Assembly: GCA_946183925.1 (NCBI GenBank)
Contig: CAMHDS010000002.1
Span: 1-64,000, forward strand
Length of the DNA: 64,000 nucleotides
Source of the DNA: an uncultured Fibrobacter sp.
Lineage (GTDB): Bacteria; Fibrobacterota; Fibrobacteria; Fibrobacterales; Fibrobacteraceae
Direction of reading: 5' to 3'
Notes under the pieces: model-generated
Databases searched by the model: none
Told to the model about the DNA's origin: nothing
What the model saw: only the letters and a program-made list of their open reading frames with translations
Translations under genes and position numbers: made by a program
Shown: piece by piece, positions 59,308 through 64,000 of the stretch
Numbering within the stretch: position 1 is the stretch's first letter
How the letters are laid out: every line of letters starts with the position of its first letter

Positions 59308-60495
59308 ATGAAGAAATCTTTTTTGTTGGCTGGCGGTTTTGCCTTGGCCCTTTTCTTCGCCGCTTGTGGCGATGACAGCAGTTCCGGTAATGATGTGGAT
59401 CAGGAGACGGACGAATCCTCTTCTAGCGTGGAGGATTCAACGGACGTGTCTTCGTCTTCTGCGGAATACAAGGACCCGAGTTGGCCCGAAGGGGCGAGAG
59501 CTGCAACGCTGGATGATTTGAAAAAATACTACCTCGTAAAGATCAAGGGCGAAACATTCCATTTGGGCACCGGCTCCAAGAACGGCATGTTCTCCCTTTG
59601 GGGAATTGACGAATCTAACGGCAACCCTCATTTGGCCCTGCTGTTGATTATGTCCGATTTTAAGGATGGCATTATCAAGATGGGATCTTCCAATACCATG
59701 GATCCCCTGGTCTTAGACGAAAAAATCGCTACCAACAAGATCCTGAAAGATATTATGAAGTCCTCGAAGGATATGGAACTGTCGTTTATCGTGAACGGCG
59801 ACAAGCTGATGTATCGTGTGGATAAGGGTGATTTTGCCGAGGCTGAGGTGGAACAGTTGAAGGCTGACCAGTCTTTGGTCACCGATGCCGCAAACTTTGA
59901 GAAAAAGCGCCTGGCTTGCACAGTTGCTGGCAACGACACGACTCAGGTCTATAGCTTCTACAAGGGCCGTTACATTATGGAACGTGTCGTAGGCAAGGAT
60001 ACGGTGTCCTGGAATGCCGGCTATGTGGATACCTATAGGGGCTACACCTTCTTTGTGTCCAAGTTTGCCACCGGTGCAGACCTGGCCATGATGACCCGCC
60101 AGGTTACGGCGTCCATGGATTCGATCCGTGGTAATTCCAAGTGCGTCAAGTCCGATTTCAAGTACTCCGACGTGGACGTGGCCTCTTTGAAGGGTGACTG
60201 GGCTACCTTGGACAAGTCTACCAACACGGATTGGGAATTCAACTTGAAGAAGACCATGGATTATTCCTTGATGGCAGCCTCCGGTATGAACGAGAACAAG
60301 TCCGGAGTCTGGGATGTTTATGGTGACGTGCTGCTCCTGAAGGTCGAAAAGATGCTTAAGGCCGACGAACGCAAGTGCGCTAGCGCCATCAAGGGGAATG
60401 TGACAAGCATCTCCGAAAAGGGCTTCACCTACAATCATTCGGACAAGTGTTCTCCTGCAATGCCTAAGGCATGGGAAGTCCCTGTTTACGAATAA
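59308..60495 (+). CDS. Lipoprotein, unknown function
   Basis: 395 residues from ATG 59308 with GAGG upstream; TATCTT at 59281 is a plausible -10 element. The signal peptide ends in FFAAC, followed by an acidic, Ser-rich spacer (about 22-52). The folded part (about 55-395) has two similar stretches, each with a lysine- and tyrosine-rich beta pattern and a cysteine pair, but no known domain. The next gene starts 16 bases on and may be cotranscribed. Confidence 0.75.
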   Translation: MKKSFLLAGGFALALFFAACGDDSSSGNDVDQETDESSSSVEDSTDVSSSSAEYKDPSWPEGARAATLDDLKKYYLVKIKGETFHLGTGSKNGMFSLWGIDESNGNPHLALLLIMSDFKDGIIKMGSSNTMDPLVLDEKIATNKILKDIMKSSKDMELSFIVNGDKLMYRVDKGDFAEAEVEQLKADQSLVTDAANFEKKRLACTVAGNDTTQVYSFYKGRYIMERVVGKDTVSWNAGYVDTYRGYTFFVSKFATGADLAMMTRQVTASMDSIRGNSKCVKSDFKYSDVDVASLKGDWATLDKSTNTDWEFNLKKTMDYSLMAASGMNENKSGVWDVYGDVLLLKVEKMLKADERKCASAIKGNVTSISEKGFTYNHSDKCSPAMPKAWEVPVYE

Positions 60496-60511
60496 TAAAG
60501 TCCTTTAGGTA

Positions 60512-62083
60512 ATGTTCTTGAAAAACGTTCACCGAATTATTTTTGCGGCGACTCTGTTTACCGCTGGTGTTACCGTTGCATGGTCTGCATCTCCCGTGCT
60601 CGGGCCAGACCATCACCGTAACCTGAAACTGCTAGAAACGGCACCGCTCCTGTTCGAGTACCACCGCTTGACGACCGGGGACATGCCTCAGTCCTTTGCG
60701 TACCCTCGTCGGGACACGTCGTTCCAGAAGAACTTTGTGAAGACGGAACGGAATGCGTTGCTCTATTATGACAATGCCTGCGGTCCTATGATTTCCGGGC
60801 ACTTTGGAGCGGATTCCCTTAGAGACTTGGATTCTTGCCAGGCTCGTGCGCCCCGTATAGCCCTTGCCACCAGCGTGGTGGGCGGTATTGACTACCGTGG
60901 GGGAGAATCCCTTGGTGATACCATCTGGCCAGGAATTGACGGAGGCATTTACCTGAGGGGCTATGCGGACTCTGTGGACTTTGTGCTGGACGCCCGCATT
61001 TATGATGAATCCCATACAGCGGAAACGCCCGGGTCTTTTGACCGGGAATTCGTAGAGGTCCAGAAAGAAGAGAACAACTCCGGCGTGGAGTACGCCAGTT
61101 ATGCCCGCTACCGGACTCATTTCGGTTTCAATTACGATTGGTTGCGCATTGACCTGGGTCGTGACGTGATGCACTGGGGTCCTGGTTACTACAACAACCT
61201 GACCCTGAACCAGTTCGCCCTCCCGTACAATATGCTTGCCATGGACATGCGGTTTGGTCCCTTGCGCGTTATCAGTTTTTATGCGGATTTGCGTGTTTAT
61301 AACAATAGCATGAGCATGAAAAACAAGGACGATACGCGGAACCTATTTGGCCACCGCTATGAACTTGCCGTAGGGAATGCCACCATTGGTATTAGTGAAT
61401 TGACGGTGCTCTACGATAACATGAAACCTTGGCTCTTTGTGCCGACGGCGCCCTTGTTCATGGAAAAGGGAAACTATTCTGAGAACAGCAACAACGGTGC
61501 CTTGGCTTTTGATTTGAACTACCGCCTGTTCCAGTTTGCTCGTGTCTATACGGAATTCTTCCTGGACGACATGGAAAGCCCTGTGAGCCTGGTGAAGAAC
61601 GATAACATCGAGGCCAAGTGGGCTTGGATGGCGGGTTTGCAGGCGGGTCACGATTTTTATTTTAAAGGACATAAACTGGAAGTAGGAACCATTGCGGAAT
61701 ACGCCCGCATAGAGCCTTATGTTTACGGACACTTTGAAAAGAACACGGCCCAGATGGCCCATCTGGGTTACCCTCTCGGAAACCAGGCCGGGCCCAACAG
61801 CCGCACGGTGGACTGGAGCGTCTTTGCCCGCCTGGATGGCCATATCTTTGCAGGCATCCGGAACACATGGTTCTGGAAGGGTACGGATTACGGTAGTGCC
61901 ATAAACGATACTACGCCTCTTCATAACCACATGAAGATTCATAAGAAGTATCTGGACGGTGCGGAAATGCTATACTCCCTGACGCCTGCGCTGAGCTACG
62001 AAGGACAGTTCGTGAGTTTCTTGGGTGAGGTGACCTTGTTCGATGACAAGAAGGTTTACCTGAGGGCCGGTTTCAAATGGTAA
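60512..62083 (+). CDS. Wzi-like outer-membrane beta-barrel protein
   Basis: 523 residues with a signal peptide (RIIFAATLFTAGVTVAWSA). LRIDLGRDVMHWGPGYYNNLTLNQFALPYNMLAMDMRFGPLRVI resembles the conserved region of the capsule assembly protein Wzi family (RxxxxWGPG). Further aromatic, alternating strands and the C-terminal VYLRAGFKW fit an outer-membrane barrel. In E. coli, Wzi holds capsule polysaccharide at the surface; here the ligand is unknown. It overlaps the U32 peptidase gene by seven bases. Confidence 0.65.
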   Translation: MFLKNVHRIIFAATLFTAGVTVAWSASPVLGPDHHRNLKLLETAPLLFEYHRLTTGDMPQSFAYPRRDTSFQKNFVKTERNALLYYDNACGPMISGHFGADSLRDLDSCQARAPRIALATSVVGGIDYRGGESLGDTIWPGIDGGIYLRGYADSVDFVLDARIYDESHTAETPGSFDREFVEVQKEENNSGVEYASYARYRTHFGFNYDWLRIDLGRDVMHWGPGYYNNLTLNQFALPYNMLAMDMRFGPLRVISFYADLRVYNNSMSMKNKDDTRNLFGHRYELAVGNATIGISELTVLYDNMKPWLFVPTAPLFMEKGNYSENSNNGALAFDLNYRLFQFARVYTEFFLDDMESPVSLVKNDNIEAKWAWMAGLQAGHDFYFKGHKLEVGTIAEYARIEPYVYGHFEKNTAQMAHLGYPLGNQAGPNSRTVDWSVFARLDGHIFAGIRNTWFWKGTDYGSAINDTTPLHNHMKIHKKYLDGAEMLYSLTPALSYEGQFVSFLGEVTLFDDKKVYLRAGFKW

Positions 62084-63408
62084 AAAAGCCTGAATTGCTT
62101 GCACCGGCGGGGGATTTAACCCGTATGAAATACGCCTTGGCCTACGGAGCCGATGCGGTATATGCTGGACAGCCCGCTTTTTCTTTGCGGGCTCGCGAAA
62201 ACGGTTTCAAGAATCTGGATGACTTGGCGGAGGGCGTCGCCTACGTTCACGACCAAGGGAAAAAGTTCTACTTGACCAGTAACGTGATTCCACGGAACAC
62301 CAAGGTGGAACCGTTCCAGAAGGCCTTGCTTGCCGCCCTGGAGTTGAAACCCGACGCCTTGATTGTGGCGGACCCTGGTTTTGTAGGCTGGCTTCGGAAA
62401 GTTTCCCCACAGACTGAAGTTCATTTGTCTGTGCAGGCCAACACCACTAACTATTTGACCGCCTCTTTCTGGAAGGATTTGGGAGTCCGTCGTATCATCT
62501 TGAGTCGTGAGCTTCGGTTGTCTGAAATTCTTGAAATCAAGGAAAGAATACCTGACCTGGAGCTGGAGGTCTTTGTCCACGGGGCGGTGTGTATGGCCAT
62601 GTCGGGCCGTTGTATGCTTTCGAACTGGGTGACAAGGCGGGATGCCAACCAGGGGGCTTGTGACAACAGTTGCCGTATGCCTTACCGCCTATATGCCAAC
62701 GAAGGCCCGCAGTGCGAAGGTTACAGGGAGCAGGTCGGGGAGTTCTTCTTGCAGCGGACTGACCGGCCGGAGCTTTCGCCGGTGGCCTTGGACGAAGACA
62801 CCTGGGGCACTTACTTCATGAGCAGCCGAGACCTGTGTGCCCTGGATGTTGTTCCTGATTTGGTCCATGCTGGGCTGGACTCTTTCAAGATAGAGGGCCG
62901 TACTCGTTCGGTCTATTACCTAAGCCAGGTGGTGCGGGCTTACCGCATGGCCATCGATGCCTCTGTTAATGCCTTGGAATCGGGAGATTCCTCGCCTGTT
63001 GATTTGAGAGAGGCTCGTCACGCTTTGGACTTTGTGGACGGTCGTGGGTTCATGCCTGGATTTTTGAAAGGCCCCTTGCCTCAGAACTATGAATCCACCC
63101 ATGTGGATGCTCCGTCGGGCTGTGTCTGTGCTCAGATTCTGGACTACGATGCACAGAGCCGTTCTTTCTGCGTGAACGTGAAGAATCAATTCTCTATGGA
63201 CGATTCCTTGGAGCTGATGACCCCCGAAGGAATGTCTCTTTGTAAAATCTCGTCGTTGAAAAATTTCAGGGGCGAAGACGCCGACCGTCTGAATCCTGGC
63301 ACGGAAGGGCGAGTTTTTGTACAAGATAATGGAAATTGTTCCTTGGAAAATGTAAAATTTGGCTTTTTCGTGAAACGGACGGGCCCAAAACCCGAAACAA
63401 ATACATAA
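62077..63408 (+). CDS. trhP: U32 peptidase family protein, TrhP-like (tRNA hydroxylation)
   Basis: 443 residues. The start KPELLAPAGDLTRMKYALAYGADAVYAGQPAFSLRA and the U32 signature ELEVFVHGAVCMAMSGRCMLS, followed by RDANQGACDNSCRMPY, contain the conserved cysteines of this family. SRDLCALDVVPDLVHAGLDSFKIEGRTRSVYYL is also conserved. TrhP (YegQ) makes 5-hydroxyuridine at position 34 of some tRNAs in E. coli and Bacillus. The other branch of U32 is collagenase-like; the TrhP branch is the better fit by length. Confidence 0.85.
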   Translation: MVKKPELLAPAGDLTRMKYALAYGADAVYAGQPAFSLRARENGFKNLDDLAEGVAYVHDQGKKFYLTSNVIPRNTKVEPFQKALLAALELKPDALIVADPGFVGWLRKVSPQTEVHLSVQANTTNYLTASFWKDLGVRRIILSRELRLSEILEIKERIPDLELEVFVHGAVCMAMSGRCMLSNWVTRRDANQGACDNSCRMPYRLYANEGPQCEGYREQVGEFFLQRTDRPELSPVALDEDTWGTYFMSSRDLCALDVVPDLVHAGLDSFKIEGRTRSVYYLSQVVRAYRMAIDASVNALESGDSSPVDLREARHALDFVDGRGFMPGFLKGPLPQNYESTHVDAPSGCVCAQILDYDAQSRSFCVNVKNQFSMDDSLELMTPEGMSLCKISSLKNFRGEDADRLNPGTEGRVFVQDNGNCSLENVKFGFFVKRTGPKPETNT

Positions 63409-63411
63409 ATT
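63406..63411 (+). promoter_or_regulatory. Candidate leaderless promoter TAAATT
   Basis: TAAATT, six bases, ATG 63418; no Shine-Dalgarno sequence. It overlaps the stop codon of the U32 peptidase gene. Confidence 0.4.
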
Positions 63412-63417
63412 GTTGCC

Positions 63418-63849
63418 ATGGCTGTAGATGAAGCTACAAAGAAACAAGATGCGCTGGAGCTCTATCAGATAGACGATAAAGCCATCGTGCCCTTTTTTAA
63501 GGCCCATCTTGATGAATTGCAGAAGTTTCTACAGGAACACAAAGGCGAAAACCTTTCCTTGTTGGTCAAGCTCAAACAGTTTATCCGGACCTACCGTTTG
63601 CCCTTCAATATGCAGCGCTATATGGAAGTCCAGAGGACTTACATTCAGCAGAGCTTGCAAACGCAGAAGCAGAACCGCCAAGAGGCCGTGAGCCATTGGA
63701 TTCAGGAACATGCCTGCAGACACCGCAACCGCATGATACAGCTCCAGTGTCTCTATTTGGAGCGGATAAAGGACAAGTTGATTCCCGAAGTCCAGGCCAT
63801 GCTGGAACGCAGACTTGAAAAACTTCAGGGTGAATCTCAGGAAAAATAA
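63418..63849 (+). CDS. Small helical protein, unknown function
   Basis: 143 residues, no signal peptide, no membrane helix. It is rich in Gln, Lys and Arg and predicted mostly helical (HLDELQKFLQEHKGENLSLLVKLKQFIRTYRLPFNMQRYMEVQRTYIQQ). No family is recognised. It sits nine bases after trhP and ten bases before a HAD-like gene, so the three could form one unit, although TAAATT before its ATG suggests a promoter of its own. Confidence 0.6.
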   Translation: MAVDEATKKQDALELYQIDDKAIVPFFKAHLDELQKFLQEHKGENLSLLVKLKQFIRTYRLPFNMQRYMEVQRTYIQQSLQTQKQNRQEAVSHWIQEHACRHRNRMIQLQCLYLERIKDKLIPEVQAMLERRLEKLQGESQEK

Positions 63850-63859
63850 TAAGGACGAG

Positions 63860-64000
63860 ATGATTCCGAATCGCCCTGATACAGTTTGGCTTTTTGACTA
63901 CGATCTTACTTTGTACGGAACGGAAGAGCGTTACGTCATTAACTCCCTTGACCATCGTATTTCCCTCTTTGTGCAAAAGACTGTAGATACGGATTTCGAG
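63860..64000 (+). CDS. HAD-family hydrolase, pyrimidine 5'-nucleotidase-like (cut by window end)
   Basis: An open frame running off the window, 47 codons seen, with AAGGA five bases before ATG 63860. The protein starts MIPNRPDTVWLFDYDLTLYG; FDYDLTLY is HAD motif I (DxDxT/S). The following EERYVINSLDHRISLFVQKTV resembles the SDT1/pyrimidine 5'-nucleotidase group, where the nucleophile motif is followed by a helix with I..I..FV. Only motif I can be checked here. Confidence 0.65.
   Translation, partial: MIPNRPDTVWLFDYDLTLYGTEERYVINSLDHRISLFVQKTVDTDFE

Noticed and set aside
1..64000. tRNA, rRNA, insertion sequences, prophage or integrase genes
   Set aside because: I looked for cloverleaf-like conserved blocks, transposase or integrase motifs and rRNA segments and saw none; small non-coding RNAs cannot be excluded by eye.

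Overview
The window looks like chromosomal DNA of a Fibrobacter-type, fibre-degrading Gram-negative bacterium. The main evidence is four FISUMP domains (the Fibrobacter succinogenes major paralogous domain) in three lipoproteins. Supporting evidence is a run of secreted lipoproteins with Ser-rich linkers, a GH5 cellulase-type and a GH8 oligoxylanase-type glycosidase, outer-membrane beta-barrel proteins, and a meso-DAP-type MurE. The species is an inference.

Layout. 1-13790 is a division and cell-wall (dcw) operon, all on the + strand with mostly overlapping genes: mraZ, rsmH, ftsL, ftsI (with PASTA domains), murE, murF, ftsW, murG, murC, ftsQ, ftsA, ftsZ. mraY and murD are missing from their usual places. 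A repeat-rich gap follows (13788-14261). 14262-21038 holds an outer-membrane protein, holA and greA (-), argJ (+), a MORN/FISUMP lipoprotein (-) and a cytoplasmic GH8 enzyme (-). 21369-28877 is a four-gene lipoprotein operon. All four proteins carry copies of a roughly 33-residue two-cysteine repeat that I do not recognise, joined to an unknown beta-rich region, to nothing, to a GH5 catalytic domain, or to two FISUMP domains. 28975-31150 is maf-rodZ-hisB. 31349-36924 has a LysM-like lipoprotein, type-B L31, a lipoprotein, and an LplT-PlsC-acyl ligase fusion. 37061-43732 carries a GT39-like membrane protein with an NPCBM domain, a MurG-like glycosyltransferase, a DUF4261-like protein, an acyl-ACP thioesterase, RsmE and a HAD phosphatase. 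43776-53464 is mostly envelope proteins, including a long MORN-repeat lipoprotein, a YfhO-like protein, an unlisted 36-residue membrane peptide and a DUF5683-like protein. 53886-64000 has a FISUMP lipoprotein, an AhbC-like radical SAM enzyme, a sugar-kinase-like/EIIA-like pair, a divergent DnaA with a DnaA box on its start codon, envelope proteins, a U32 peptidase (TrhP-like), a small unknown protein, and the start of a HAD nucleotidase cut by the window end.

Two genome-wide signals stand out. First, at least thirteen genes have a TAnnTT hexamer ending 6-10 nt (usually 7) before their ATG and no Shine-Dalgarno sequence at that position in most cases. That is the geometry expected of leaderless transcripts. 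Genes inside operons use clear GGAGG-type sites instead. Second, intergenic gaps are filled by arrays with a strict 7-bp period (AACTCAC-like, CCCCTAG/ATCCTAG-like, ATTCGGA-like), often arranged as inverted arms around a small hairpin. The CTAG-type arrays repeatedly begin exactly at a gene's TAG stop codon.

All calls come from reading the sequence and from knowledge of protein families. No database search was run.
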